Positions 1 through 12,400 of a DNA stretch of 64,000 nt are shown here, in pieces (the first letter of the stretch is position 1; each line of letters starts with the position of its first letter). Origin of the DNA: Turritopsis dohrnii (Eukaryota; Cnidaria; Hydrozoa; Anthoathecata; Oceaniidae); NCBI GenBank assembly GCA_027922465.2, contig BQMF02000233.1:62001-126000 (forward strand). Direction: 5' to 3'. The translations under genes and the position numbers were made by a program. Below the pieces are notes generated by a model, which had not been told where the DNA came from, did no database searches, and worked only from the letters and a program-made list of their open reading frames with translations.

Positions 1-303
1 GCATATGAAAGCTTTAAAGGAGAATTAACGTCAGAAAAAAATGTCAATATTTCTTTAAGAATCAATTCTACATATAAAAATAGGACATTTTGAAAATTTT
101 TAGTTTATTTTCGTTAATAATTACAGAGTAATAAGAATTAAACATTTCTGAATGCGTGATTTTATGACGTCACAAGGTGACGGCTGCAGTTCCAAGAATA
201 GGTTGTTCATTTCGTGTGTGTTCTGAATAAACTATTAACATGTACTATACAGTGTTTTGTTGTTGAAAATTTTATTATAATACAGTGTTCTCTACTGTAA
301 CAA

Positions 304-470
304 CATGGCCTATTGTCAAGCATTTACTTGTTCTAATAAAAGGGGTAGGACTAAGTGACCTGGAGAGACAATTTTGTGTTTTTCCTTTTCCAATCCTGTG
401 AAAGAGAAATGTCGTGCTCAAAAGATGGCTTTATAATATTGGGACTGGATTTACTATAAAAATTCATTTT
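304..470 (+). pseudogene. decayed THAP-domain ORF in TTAA element copy 1
   Basis: Translation from ATG 304 starts MAYCQAFTCSNKRGRTK and then hits a stop. In the same frame it continues with a CFSFSNP segment, a basic stretch, a second stop, and then YWDW. THAP domains open with this pattern: an initial Met, a C-x4-C type pair, a basic run, an F-x-FP segment and then a conserved Trp. The match is good over the first 17 residues and weaker after. Two in-frame stops make it a pseudogene. THAP domains bind DNA through a C2CH zinc finger and are common in transposon proteins. It faces the P2X7-like fragment at 585-773. Confidence 0.55.
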
Positions 471-584
471 AAAAGGGACAAATAATTATACAGTTGATAG
501 AAACCATGCATTAGTTTTGATTTTCCATTTTTGAATGATCTTTGAGCATCATATAAAAATATTTCATATCACAAAAGAAGAATT

Positions 585-773
585 TTATGATATAGGTACT
601 TTGTTATTTATTTCTTTCATCACGGATAATTTGTTCCTAAATCTGCAATAACAAATGAAAGCTATTTCGACGACAGATTTGTTCAACACCAAGACCTCAA
701 AGTCTTTATCAGATGTTATGCAGTTTACATTTTCAAGTTGAAATATTTTGAACTTTCTGTATTGTGCATTCAT
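585..773 (-). pseudogene. P2X7 C-terminal-like fragment in TTAA element copy 1
   Basis: The 62-residue reading frame contains NCITSDKDFEVLVLNKSVV followed by EIAFICYCRFRNK. Proteins with the P2X7 ballast-like cysteine domain show the order CIT, a short spacer, F, CLNK, then a hydrophobic helix and a Y-x-RFRNK type segment. The N-terminal C-x-CGxC part seen in copy 3 (34600-34790) is absent or unreadable here. The fragment is oriented against the THAP remnant of the same element. Assignment rests on comparison with copy 3 and on family recall. Confidence 0.45.
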
Positions 774-947
774 AAACAGAAAACAGTAGTCACCTTGTGA
801 TGTCAGTAAAAAAGTCCATATTTTAAAAGCTTATTTTAACGCTATAAGAAGACTTTTTACAAATTTTGGAAAATGTCTTTCTTTTTCTACATGTGTGATG
901 AGTTATTTAAGCGAAAGTTGTTTTTTTGACGTTAATTCTCCTTTAAA

Positions 948-3262
948 GGAAAGATGTTTTGATGTTTTTTAAATTAAATAGATCATAATGGATACCTATG
1001 TACCTATGATAAAACAAAATACCTTTGAAAAACATGATAGTGGAAATTTGTGCTTTTGAATGACGCTTGACTGGCAAGACATAAAACAAACCACATCACC
1101 ATCAGACACAACTTCAAAACACTTATCTAAGGAAATAGTCAAGATTCACACACTCAGTGTATGGTACAAACACAATTTGTACACTCCAATAACATAATAG
1201 ATGAATTTGGGAAAATTAGGAAAATAGGAAATTCCTAAGAATAACAATATAATAATGAAACCTTTAAAATTCCACAACTGAAAGATGCCAGAAAGTGATT
1301 TGTGTATAAAGAAGCAACATCCTAAGGCCTAAAGCAGAATGATAACAAATGATGTCAAGAAAATAACACAACAAAAAAACTGTGAATAATATAAACATAT
1401 TTTCTTGTAAGTTATCTTGTCTTATTGTGAAACTTACTGTATATTTATCCTCTTTAAATTCTTGATCAATGAAACTATGTCGAGCGGCAAAGTCTCGAAA
1501 GCATGGTGAGCCGTGCAGACGACTTAAAAAGAAAAATTGTGCCTATTAATTTTCAGGGTTTTTTCTGAAGTTCACACATTATTTGTGTGTCTGTTGCTTC
1601 ATTTCACCTGTTCATGCATCAAAATTTTGCAATCTAATACAATGCATTATTGATAACTTATGGAAGGTTGAACTCATTCGTAGTTTGGTTACTTAGCAAG
1701 TTTACTTCCATTGGTTCAAATTAAGATTAAATTAAACTGAATTTAAGTCTTTTTTTCTATTGATTTTACTCCTCGACTTACATCTTCTCAGCTGTCATGA
1801 ATTATACATAAGTGGTCACAAAAATGAAAATCCTGGAACATACTGTTACTGTTCCATTTACAGAAAATATGGATGATTCACAAATGAAAAGTTTGATGGA
1901 AAAGGAAGGAGATTTCGTAATTAAAAATAACTTTGAAAGTCCAATAAACATCTTGCCTTTTCAAATAAAGCCCCTTCTACAAAACATCACAAGTTAAACT
2001 AGAAAAATTAGATTTTCTTGGGCCGGTGATACAGGAAATGAAGGGGAAAATAAGGGATTTAGGTTTGGCGATGAAGACAACTTTGCAAACATTGAAGGTA
2101 ATCGAAATTAATTCAGGAGTGAAAATATGGAGGTCGATCTCAAAGGAATTTCCCAGATATTCCTTGGAGCAAATGGTAAAGAAAAATACTGTTACATTAC
2201 TCAAAAAATTTCTTCACTTGATCCTGGCAAACCTCTTGAGTTTTTCCACCAACTTCTTGGAAATGAAGACCAACAAATAACGGTTTCTTCCTGGTAACTA
2301 ACTATAAAAAAATTACTGCAAGTGATTTTGTTGGTTTCTCCACCAGTTTTATTTTTTCAAATACTTCTGTAACTGTGAAGCGAAATTTAGTTAACCAACC
2401 TTTTCAAATTCACATAACCAATTTTTCTGTAATTGTTCCCCAAACTTAAATGAATCAAAGAAATATGGCATAAACAATTCACCAAATAAATGCAACCAAG
2501 GATCATTGGAAAGTACAAGTAAAACAAAGTACTTCACACAAAATCTTTCGCTCATGCAGCATTAAAATAAAAAAGAAATACAAAGGAATTATTTGCGTCC
2601 TGTATTTCAGATTCAAAGGTTAAATAATCTCCCCTATACTTCACTCTGGTTTTAGTTTTGCCGTAAAAATGAATTCCACAGGTAGCTCCTAAACCAACTT
2701 CTTCAAAGGACAATTTCCACGTGATTATTTTTGTAGGAAAAGAAACACCAACCACATCAAATTCCATAATTTGACCATTGATTGTTTAGGTGGAATGGGA
2801 AAAAAGTAGAGCAAATGGATATTCCTCCTTCAACTTAAATTTTGTTCCCAGGTAATGGATGTTTGCTACAATGTTAAATGTTGTTTATCAAGTCATTTTC
2901 CTGTGAACATGCACTGACATCTTCGCAAGTAATTAGATCTTCCAACAGGCCCTTTTAAAGACAATAAAATTAGATTTCCTTTAATACACATTAGCACTTG
3001 AAATCTATTTTATGAAGTTTGGTTTATTTTTAGTTTAAGCAGGGTATTTGGTTGTAATTAACATCAGAAACAAGTTTTATAACAAAGCACTATGGCATTA
3101 ATCAACACGTACCAAAAAACCGGTAGCTATATCAACGTTTAGCTACATGTCGTCGATATAAACTACTATTCTCTTCCAATCAACATACACATGGCGAGTG
3201 GGTGGAAAAGAGACAATATAGTTCTTATATTTCAGAACTGAAAAAATGAATTCATTACTCAC
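948..3262. other. unassigned region
   Basis: No recognisable gene. Two stretches keep a coding look but I cannot name them. On the + strand, 1818-2300 has reading frames that shift between phases. On the - strand, 2552-2767 holds a 71-residue ORF that starts MEFDVVGVSFPTKIITWKLS. If the INPP5A-like exon at 3263-3325 is real, this region is its first intron, continuing off the left edge. I could not find the next INPP5A exon in it. Confidence 0.4.
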
Positions 3263-3325
3263 TTCCTCAAACAAGGATCCGACATTAGCTGTTATAAGCA
3301 ATAATTCAATTCTTCTGCGCTCCAT
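3263..3325 (-). CDS. INPP5A: first coding exon, INPP5A-like inositol polyphosphate 5-phosphatase (partial)
   Basis: Reading on the minus strand from 3325, the exon encodes MERRRIELLLITANVGSLFEE and stops at a textbook donor GTGAGT (57-62 of the 3200s). Type I inositol-1,4,5-trisphosphate 5-phosphatase (INPP5A) begins in the same way: a short variable start, then LLVTANVGSLF followed by two acidic residues. This is the first beta strand of the phosphatase fold. The enzyme removes the 5-phosphate of IP3 and so ends calcium signals, acting at the plasma membrane. Only 21 codons are present, and the rest would lie further left, mostly outside the window. Short length limits certainty, but the nine-residue core plus the exact donor is unlikely by chance. 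Confidence 0.55.
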
Positions 3326-3530
3326 TTAACTTGTAATTTGATCATGTCTTTGAGCACTCACCATACTGGAGTCATTTTAGATTGGTCCCGTTAGTTTCAT
3401 ACCAGCTTTCAGTGTGCTGAATTTTTTCCCCGAGGAACAAAACTTAAAGGTTTGACTTGCTTAAATTCGCAATCACTTGCCGTTAAGGTTGATTTACACG
3501 ATGCTAGGAAATAGGAAAATACTAAAAATA

Positions 3531-4615
3531 CTAGCCGCCACAAGGCGGCGTCGCTCGCCGCCCATGTTCAGCATGCGTTGACTTCACGAAAAATAAAATT
3601 AAGGAATTGGCAACCGAAAGTGTTACCATGTTGTAGAGCTCGAAAAACTGATTAAAAAAATTTATGGGATCGTTCCGCTACGAGCAACCGTTACAGAGAT
3701 ATCATTCTTCAAAGATTTTGATGACGTCACAGACCCCTCCCAAAATAATTAGACCCAAATTTTTTGTCACCCCATCGCCTGTATCGCGGACCCGAAAAAA
3801 CGTCAGTTATCCTAGAGGCAGATTCGAAATCAAATATCAAATATCAGTTTAAACAATGGTTCCAAGAAAACCCAAATTTCATGTGTTATTTATTTTTTAA
3901 AACAATCGTTGATCAGTACAACAATGCACTCAAAACGTAGAGAGAAAAAAACTTTTTATTAGCTTTTGTTTTAAAAACGTTACGCGCTCTAACATGGGTG
4001 CTATCAAACGTAAGGGGGAAAATGGTTTCTCTTCTTAAAAAGTTCACACGGAGGAGAGAAAAAAGGCACGTGCTAAATGAATAAATAGAATAAAAAAACG
4101 TTCGATTAGAACGCTTAACAATTAAAAGAAGAAATTAAATTATTAAAAGAAAAGCAAAAAAAAAAACATTTTGTTTTGATATGATACTCTTTTTTTACCT
4201 ATCGGTTTTTAAACATTTTGATTGCTCAAAAAAAATGTTCACCCGTCTCAGACAGTCAGGCAAGAGTCAGTGGCAAACCGAACATATGCTGCCACGTTCT
4301 GCCACTGCTGCTTTTTGTCCAAAATGTTTAATCAGTTAGTTTCTTTGTAATTAGTTGATGTACTGTTTTCAAAGCCAAGTCAACGTGGAATATAAAACTA
4401 ATAATAATGATAAAAATAAAACGTTATTCCTATTAGTTCATCAGCCAAAAAAAGTCACGTTCGATTGGGGTTGCAATGTATTTGCTTCGAACTCACGTCG
4501 CACACAAAAAAAGAAATAATTTCGCTCACAACTCAATCTACCATTTTGCGTGACTTACAAACAAACAAACGCACAAACAAACAAACAAACAGAGAATCGG
4601 CTATTAATATATAGA
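3531..4615 (-). mobile_element. non-autonomous Helitron
   Basis: Read on the minus strand, the unit opens at 4615 with TCTATATATTAATAGCC and ends at 3531 with CTAG. The end follows a hairpin whose stem is GCCGCC/GGCGGC with a TTGT loop (3534-3549), and the next base is T. A 5' TC, a 3' hairpin just before CTRR and no terminal inverted repeats are the Helitron signature. No Rep/helicase ORF is present over 1.08 kb. Near the 5' end is a run of CAAA units (4558-4590). It sits inside an array of TACTAAAAA repeats visible on both flanks. Confidence 0.7.
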
Positions 4616-5539
4616 CTAAATATATACTAAAAATACTAAAAATACTAAAAACCGCGTAAAAAGAATAAAAGTGGAACAGGCCTTCAAAATTAGACTGCGC
4701 GATTTAAACGATCGAGAGACACAGAAATTAACGAACCCGAAGTGCACAATTTGACTCACAGGTAAAAGGATTCACAGGCTCGTGTATCATTGCAAAGGAG
4801 ACAAGATATATGACCCAGGATATCAAGCACTCAGATACGAATAAGCGATAAAAACTCTCGGTTTGAGGCGAATTACGGAAACTGTAAATGATAAAATCAA
4901 GTGACTTTCAAAGCGTTTTTAAATCTACTATGTATATGTAATGTAAATGTAATGTAAAATTTATTTGGTAAAGAAGGTCTAAAATTTAGTCATTGCTACA
5001 GCATTGATGTGGACCTACTATATATAAAAATTTAAAACAATAATTTAGACTATTAGCAAATAAATATATTCTTAAAGATAAATGGGTTAAAATATAGGTC
5101 TTAAGAGCAGAGAATTCAGAGAGTATCAGAGATGATCGCAAAAGTAATGTGAATTAGGAATAAGGCTTGCAAAGGCAAAAGGATTATCTGGAAATGTGTT
5201 TTAAGTGTTATAGTGTAGCTCAGCGAAAGTCTTGGTTACTACTGTGAGAAATTAATCAAATCTAAAATATTAAAAATTATAATTATATTAAAAAGCTGTG
5301 ATAGTTAAAAATTATATATAAAAATAAAAGGTAGACGGGATTCTTGCTAAAATACGAGAGACTTTAGGTATTAATTAGCTTGAATTGAATGAGGTAGAAT
5401 CTAAGGCTAAGAGCTTAGAGCGAAAATAGAGGTCTTAGTTATGTGAAGTTAATCAAGAGGGAGGTATCCTAGAATAGTCATAATCAATAATATATAAAAT
5501 CTAGGTCACGTGCAACTCCGATTGCACCAAAGTTTATAC
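4616..5539. other. repeat-derived spacer
   Basis: The left part holds three TACTAAAAA units (about 4624-4650). At 4930-4970 there are TGTAAA-like units followed by TTTATTTGGTAAAG. On the minus strand that reads as a CR1/L2-like LINE 3' end with a short tandem tail, so most of the segment is probably 3' UTR of the LINE at 5540-6120. No gene seen. Confidence 0.4.
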
Positions 5540-6120
5540 GATCTAAAATATCTGATTTTTTAAGAGCCTCTTTAAATGAATCATATGAGTCACACGCCTT
5601 AAGCTCTGGTGATACTAAAATCTTTTAAAATTCTAATACTTCTAGGAAGCTGATTATATATTTTTGCTCCCTGAAAATAAAAACTTTTTCTTGCAACTTC
5701 CAACTTTACACGTGGCAAACGTACCATAACTTCACATATTCAGCGTGGAGTTTAGATCAATCCCAAGATACTGGTAGGTTGATGTGTTGTTGATAACGGA
5801 AAAGTTCCTTTTGATACTTAAACTCGGTGATTTTGATCTCTTCAGCCGTTGGGCGGTACCGAATACCATCACTTCTGTCTTTCCTTTTTTCGTGTTGATA
5901 ATAAGTTCATTTTCCTCCAGCCAATCACATAGGTGGCTAAAGTCTCTCTGTAGCACGTTTTCGATTTCATTGATTTCCTTGTGCGAGAAAAACAGAACGG
6001 TGTCATCGGCATACTTCACTATCTTGCTGTCGCGTAAAACATTTGCAGCATCATTGAAGTGCATAAGAGGAACAGCAAAGGCCCCAAAATAGAACCTTGC
6101 GGGACCCCACAGAAAATCGG
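5540..6120 (-). pseudogene. LINE reverse transcriptase relic
   Basis: On the minus strand, 6120-6060 reads as a PQGSILGPLLF segment and 6064-5732 contains KYADDTVLFFS. The catalytic Asp pair of a non-LTR reverse transcriptase is therefore present. A one-base frameshift near 6060 separates the two. After a stop at 5732 the sequence resumes with a segment reading SFYFQGAKIYNQLP, typical of the C-terminal tail of such LINE proteins, so the region between YADD and the tail has been deleted. The family is CR1/L2/Jockey-like. It is an inactive, rearranged copy. Confidence 0.75.
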
Positions 6121-6295
6121 TTCGGCTGTTGAAAGGGTTGCAAGTGTACTTGCCCTGGGCGTCTGGTGGTACTGGTGTGTTTGCATTTCTACCTTCAAAC
6201 TCTGTTTAAATCATCAGAAAGCTTCCGATTTTCTTTTATGTTCGTTTTCTCAACTATGATTTTTCCGGAGAAACTAAACTCTGTGTGATATACCA

Positions 6296-7525
6296 TACGA
6301 TGGCCCCTGAGGGTGCCACAGTTCTCAATTTTTTTCCGACAGTTTCCGGGGTTTTTTTCAGACAATTCTCGGTTTTATTCAGACAGTTCTCGTTTTTTTA
6401 GACAGTTCTCGGTTTTTTTAGACATAGTTCTCGCATTTTCAAAACAGTTCTCGGAGTTTTTTCAGACAGTTCTCGGCGTATTTTTAGGCAGTTCTCGCAG
6501 TTTTTTAGGCAGTTTTCGATTTTACATCTCATCTTTGTTTCAGACAATTCTTGTCTATTTAAAAATACACGTGCAAGCAAAATAATGACATTGGTGAATC
6601 CCATACCCCTAATTCAATGTTGAACCATATGTTTTTGTCCAGCTATAGCCAACATGTGAAACACATGTGAAACACGTGAGAATGTTCTCGTTACCCCATC
6701 ATAAAATAGTTTCGGCTGTAAACTATCGATGATCGCGATTCGGTTTGTTAACCAACAGGCTAGTCAGGAATTGTTACTAGACACTATACAACCCTCTCAC
6801 ATTCCATTGTGACAATATCAACTACATGAAAGACATTTTGAAAGACTCAAGAATTGTTTCAGCATCTTAAAGGAAATAATTAACTTAACAAAGTCCTGTT
6901 ATTGCTAATTCAAGTCCAGTTTCATACATTATTGATATGCTTCTTATACCGACTGGGTGGGCAAGCAGTACAGTTCTTGCTACTACAAGAATGTTACTGT
7001 TACAGAATGTTACATCAACTTTAGTTTTTTCAAGTTAAATACAAACAAGGAATTCATTTTACATTATTAACTACAATCATGGGTTTAAACTAACGGAGAT
7101 AACGAAACGTGACGGTGGCTCTTTTCTACTCGTTTACTAATCTTATTAGCTTACACGTTGTTTTTTATAAGCAACCAAGGTCAGACCTTAGTAGTAATGT
7201 TGCTTAATTTGTTACCTTTGTGTAAGCTTAAGTATTTAAGTACAAAGTGTACTGTACTGTGTCCTGTACACTGCAACCTGGTGTAACCACCTAGTGTGGC
7301 AATTTTAAGAAATTTTCTGTAGCTATGCTAGTCTGCATTATTTCAAAATTTCATGTTGCTAATTTATGTAAGATCCTTGTAGTACTATTGCTTAACTTTT
7401 TGAGAAAATTTACTAGTATTGCTTATATAAAAAAAAACAAAAACATGTATCATGTTAACGCAGGTGGATAAAAACTCGAGAACTGTCGGCAATAATCTCG
7501 AGAACTGTGATACCTCGGGGCTGAC
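6296..7525. mobile_element. DNA element with subterminal CAGTTCTCG tandem array
   Basis: The left end reads TACGATGGCCCCTGAGGG (from 6296) and is followed by CACAGTTCTC. The right end (about 7488-7525) carries the inverse, GAGAACTGTG then ACCTCGGGG. Between 6318 and 6530, about nine degenerate 20-26 bp units built on CAGTTCTCGgtTTTTTTaGA are repeated. The left terminus closely resembles that of the element at 57931-58993. The right terminus has decayed and no duplication can be read. No transposase ORF is present. Confidence 0.55.
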
Positions 7526-8081
7526 TACTTAGGGACAAGAAAATTTTGCGAATTTCATTGGATTAGAATGACTGAAACTGCAAAAAAGCCGACAAAATTA
7601 TTGGGGTGCTATAGCTCCCTTAGCCATCCTGCTCCGCAGTCCCTGTTAAGCGAAGTTTTACGATTTATAAAAATATTTTTTTGGTCATTTTACAACTGTT
7701 AAGGCCTGGGGTACATTAAGGTTGAACTTTAGATATAGAACAACCAGGCTGAAATTGGTCAAATTATAAGACATGGCTTGTAGACTTCAGCGGACGTGTC
7801 AAAATTACATCATACTATAGTATCCTAATTAAGGCGCATAGGAAATTTTTATTTTGTTTTTAAATTTTAAATTTTAGTTCCTCCCTATTAACGCGTAGCC
7901 GAAATATGTTTTCAACATCTTCGGGGTCATCAGGAAAAAACCAATAGTTTACTCGTTATACGTTTAGTTAACAAATACATACATAAAATACAAATTTATA
8001 AGTTGTCAGTATCAAATGGATAGGCGTCGTCGTTTTCGTCCTCGTCAATCATGTTCAATCCATTTTGTGAAAGTCTGCATT
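7526..8081. other. spacer, no gene seen
   Basis: AT-rich sequence with no coherent reading frame. It may be the flank or tail of the pogo-type relic that follows. Confidence 0.3.
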
Positions 8082-8450
8082 TCGAACTTTAGTGGGATCT
8101 GAAGTTGTGATACCCACACACTTCAAAAGAGCGCTTGACCATATCCACATTTTGGGCAATATGATCAAATGCTTCTTTTACCCAATCTACAATCTGACGT
8201 GTTGGCGTGGGTATATTGAAGCTTGGGTCGTTTATTGAAGAATCGGGGAAAGCACCAATGACATCTGAAACGTAGCTCCCCCCCAAACATTTTCGTAAAA
8301 CTGCTTTAAATGGTTTGTTTAAGCAAACGTCCATTGGCTGACACTTCGACGTGAAGCCAGCTGGGGATAGGCAGGATATCGGAGTTTCCTTCCAAAAGCT
8401 TGTTACTGACTGAATCGGTTAGATGAACAGCAAACGCATCCAACGTTAAA
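8082..8450 (-). pseudogene. pogo/Tigger-type DDE transposase relic
   Basis: Minus-strand translation from about 8450 gives LLTLDAFAVHLTDSV, matching the second catalytic Asp region of DDE_1 (pogo) transposases. After a frameshift near 8370 it gives GFTSKCQPMDVCLNKPFKAV, the family's TS-x-QPxDV-x-NKPFK block. The frame then ends with a W-V-x-A-F segment and SFEVCGYHN (8334-8089), equivalent to the family's KSFxxCGI. The N-terminal DNA-binding part and first Asp are missing. Such transposases mobilise TA-flanked elements like the 174-bp MITE at 50168-50341. Confidence 0.7.
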
Positions 8451-8620
8451 AGAGAAAAACGAAGAAAATCAGAAGGAGAAGAAAAAGAAGGAGAAGTATA
8501 ATTGAAAGAGGGGTATAATCAATTCCGTTCCTAACTTTTGTATTCATTTTTCCAGTTTAACAGATTTGTAATTGGTTCTAATTTTTCCTAATTTACTGCG
8601 TATGATTTATTTTCTCTTAC

Positions 8621-9052
8621 CGTATTTCCTCTAATAAGCGCCGCCCTCTGATAAACGCCGCCCTCTATTAAACGCCGCACTTATAGCCGAACATTTGTAG
8701 TAAACGCCGCCTTCTAATAAACGCCGCCTTCTAATAAACGCCGCATCTTGAAAAACGGCGTTTATTAGAAAACAGCCTAAACAAGAATTGGTTTAATATT
8801 TAATAGTTGTATTTGTTTTTTATCAGCAAATTCTTCCACATTTGTGCATGAATATTTTGCAGTGATGTTGCTCTTCTTTGACATTTTTGTGAACATATCT
8901 TTTGTGTAAAACATTTTCACACAATCTTTTGTAACCTTTTTAAGGATAAGGAAGCATTATTCTTTATGTTTGCTTCTGTCCAATTTTTCATTTCGTAATA
9001 AACGCTGCCCTCTAATGAACGCCGCCCTCTATCAAACGCCGGATCCAAAAAC
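8621..9052. repeat. CGCCGCC-TCTAATAAA tandem repeat block
   Basis: A block starts TACCGTATTTCCTCTAATAA at 8619-8638 and contains six to seven 19-bp units of the form CGCCGCCcTCTAATAAA (8639-8750). It then has a hairpin whose arms are TTCTAATAAACGCCG and its complement (about 8728-8772). Three further units lie at 8995-9046. The TACCGT start is shared with several other elements in the window. Probably a non-autonomous DNA element with subterminal repeats; I could not place the right end. Confidence 0.5.
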
Positions 9053-9439
9053 TAAAACAAAAGTTTTACTTGACTGATACTTCCATTCTGCTTTCCATTC
9101 AAAAACCAAATATTGCGATACTGTGACTTTAAGCAGGTCATACTGATTAACATCGTCGGAGCAAAATAAAAAACACTGAGATCGAGTGAAAACACAAGAT
9201 GGCTATTTTAGCAATGTTTCTTTTAAGTTTTTTTACATTTAATGGTTTTATATTTATCCTTAACGGTCTTTTTGTATTAAACTTTCGTTTTTCTATTTAG
9301 ATTAGCTAAAAGAGAACGTAATACGTATTTGAAAAGTTGCTGTTTTTGGTGCATTAGCTAATAATACTTACATTTTTATGACAAGAAGACATTTGTTCCT
9401 TAGTATTACATCACTTTAAGTCTTGTTTTGATTGATGAA

Positions 9440-12400
9440 ATGCCTAAAAATGAGGCTGAATTCAAGTGGACTTGTAAAAAATGTACTTATGGAAATTGGC
9501 CATCAGCAACAAGATGTGTAATGTGTCATTATGTACCCCAAACTTCTCGAAAGATAAGTCCAACTCCTGATTTTGATGACAGAATTAGTACAGAAGTTAT
9601 TGCTAATGGTGTCAGTGAAGGGATTATTTTCACAAATGAGAAAAACTGGAATCATACAGATAAAAGTCTAAAATGGACTTGTCCTGAATGTTCCTACTCT
9701 AATTGGATGAAATCAGAAAAATGTATTATGTGTCGTTCATTAAAGCCAAATGAGTTCAAACTTGTAGAATCATTAAGAAATATAGAGAATAATGGTGAAA
9801 CAAAAAACATTGATTTTCGTAAGGATAAATCGAAATTTATAGCTGTTGGAAAAAGTCTAAAATGGACGTGTCAGAAATGTACATATGAAAATTGGCTTAA
9901 ATCAGTGAAATGTATTATTTGTCAACATCCTAAAAATAAAAATTATAAAGATGAAAACTGCAAAATAAATGAAAAATCGAGCTTGATGAATGAACGAAAT
10001 GTAAGATTAAAGAAAGCCACATCACCTAGAAGATCTCCTCCACGATCTCCTAACTCAATTTCTAGAAACACTAGTAACATATTTGAGATTCCCAAACAAG
10101 ACCATGAAGAAATAATTGACTTAGCAATGAGAATGGAAAAATTGAACTCTCATGATGATAACCAGCGTCTTAATCAAATACGAAACAGACTTTCTATGAA
10201 AGATTGGGTATGGCTAGCTGCTTGTAAAGGTGTTGCAGATCATGACCTATCTGCTGTCTCCAGTTATTTGGCAATTGGTGGTGATAGAACAAGACAGTTA
10301 ACATCAGACGATGTGCTTGTGTTAAATGATTCTAATCGTTTTGAACCAGGGCATACATTGGTGCATTTAGCTATTAAGTATCAACGAGAAGATATTTTAA
10401 GGATGTTATTGATACCGGAGGTTCCTCATAGAACTGCTCGAAAATTACCATGCCATGTTTGCCCTGAGCTATCTACAACTATACGAAAACAGCTATCACA
10501 TTCTATCCGAAATCGCAAAGGAGAATTTCCTTGTCCGTTTTTCACTGAAATTGTTACATTTTCTCTTCCTGGTGGTAAGATACATTATTAAGACTTTTTT
10601 GAATTTTATGTTTCTTTAAAATTTTATTTCCATTATTGTGGTTTTGAAATCTTTTCCCGTTTTATAGAAATTCCAGAATTTGATCCCCAAATACAACATC
10701 AAGTGTTTTCAGATATATTGGATATTGATGTCAGAAAAGGTAAACTGTCAATTTTAAATGGATATACATATGAAACATTAAGTGACAATGGACTTCTGTG
10801 GAGAACTTTGTATTATTATTTTCTTCAGAGCTAAATGATTACTTGAAAATTGAATTCATCAACTTAACAGTTATTTTTTCAGTCTTAATTTTCCTTCTTT
10901 CTTTACTCCTATAGCTGTGTAATGTTTATATTTCTTAATTTTAGTGCTTGAAGAGGAATCTCAGATTAACTGGAGTAACGAATTAGAAAATCAGTATGGT
11001 AGCTGTTTGTATCCATTGTGGAATCGTGCAGCAGGGGATTGTTTGTTAGATAGTGTGCTTCAAGCAACATGGGGTGTCTTTGATAGAGATAATGCATTGA
11101 GGAAACGCCTCTATGAAGCCTTGTCAGAAGGATATCATAAGTATGATTTTTATCTGCAAAAGTTATGAAATTTTATAGGTATGCCCTCTGATGTCTCTGG
11201 ATGGGTCCTACCCATGAAGGAGTAGGAATCACAGCCCCAGTCAGACAATGTAACCCCGCAGAGGGGAGCTGCGGAGTCATGACATATACAGTGACACTCG
11301 GAGAACTTGAGTTCTCTCAGGTGTAGAACCTCGTGAGAGCCACAGCACGCCACAACGTCTGAAATATCTACCCACACTCTTGTATCAGAGCTGTGGTACC
11401 CAGTTTCCCTCTCATGGCATGGGTCGACCCGGGCAAAGGAACATTCACTTGCCAAGTGAATTGTAGTGACGCATTGGGTATCGAACCTGGACCTCCCAGT
11501 CGGATGGCAAGTACGAAAATACCACTACCTTATTTACAGAAAACTTGGATAAGGAAAAATTATTGCTTATGTTGAGTTGAACAAGCAAGATGAAAATTAA
11601 GAAATCAATACAGTCAGTTTTCACTTGAAACATTACTGAAGAACAAGAGCCATTTTTACTAGCACTGTGAGGATTGTTATACTGAAAAGCTTCTGCTGAT
11701 TTTAAATAAAACTTGTTATTATTTTTGTGTTTTAATTACTTTCAATGGCGAATGTTTATTCAAAGAAAACCATAATTTTCATGTTTTTGTCATTAAAATT
11801 TTTGGTTGGCCAATTCTTTGTAGTAGTAAGAATAATAACTTGTGTAAATTTAAATGGGTTTTACTTTTGAAAATGTTGCAAATTGGAGATGCAATGGTTC
11901 CCCATGTTCAAAAAAATCTGATGTTAATACGAAAAATGACTCTTGCTTCTGTGTGGTTTTATGTATTCAATATGAGAACTTGATCGTAAAATTTAGTTAT
12001 AACAGGCACTCCCTAAAATAAAAGTGTAAGACTCTAATGTGTAGGAGAAACAGAGAAATTCAATCGAACATTCAAAAGACAAAACTTCACATGTTTTCAT
12101 GCATAGTAATGAATATAATCATAGCTGCATCGCCCTAAATGACATTCTCTCTTATTAAACATTTAAAACCATCCATTAATGTTCAAGGGAATTCCGTGAC
12201 TCTCAAACTTTTCAATTAGTATTTAACTACTTTTATCATATATACAGTAGTGTGTCTCAGAATGTTTTATCCACAAACTTTCAATGTGTTTTTTTCAAAA
12301 ATTATTCCCCAAATTTTTGCGATTTCTGTACCATGTGAAAGCTCTTTTTGAGCTCTTTTACAAAATATAAAATTTGAAGCAAAATGATAATTCTTCCGAA

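Larger units (their letters stand above)
14..946. mobile_element. TTAA-flanked DNA element (THAP / P2X7-like family, copy 1)
   Basis: Both ends carry TTAA (14-17 and 943-946). Immediately inside are perfect inverted repeats starting AGGAGAATTAACGTCA (18-33 and 927-942). TTAA duplications are known for piggyBac and Kolobok elements, and Kolobok transposases carry THAP domains. Inside, the + strand has a broken THAP start at 304-470 and the - strand has a P2X7-like cysteine-rich fragment at 585-773, so the two ORFs converge. I see no transposase catalytic domain, so this looks non-autonomous. Two more elements with the same layout lie at 26032-27892 and 34202-35990. Confidence 0.8.

Noticed and set aside
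1812..2280. Two overlapping ORFs as a host gene
   Set aside because: Phase shifts and stops within a few hundred bases, no recognised domain; a 19-base gap that would restore phase is too short for an intron.
6313..6604. Phe-rich or Leu/Arg-rich repetitive ORFs
   Set aside because: Translation of the CAGTTCTCG tandem array on either strand.
11150..11575. Overlapping frames on both strands in TRABID intron 3
   Set aside because: They fall in a GC-richer tRNA-derived SINE, which explains their length.
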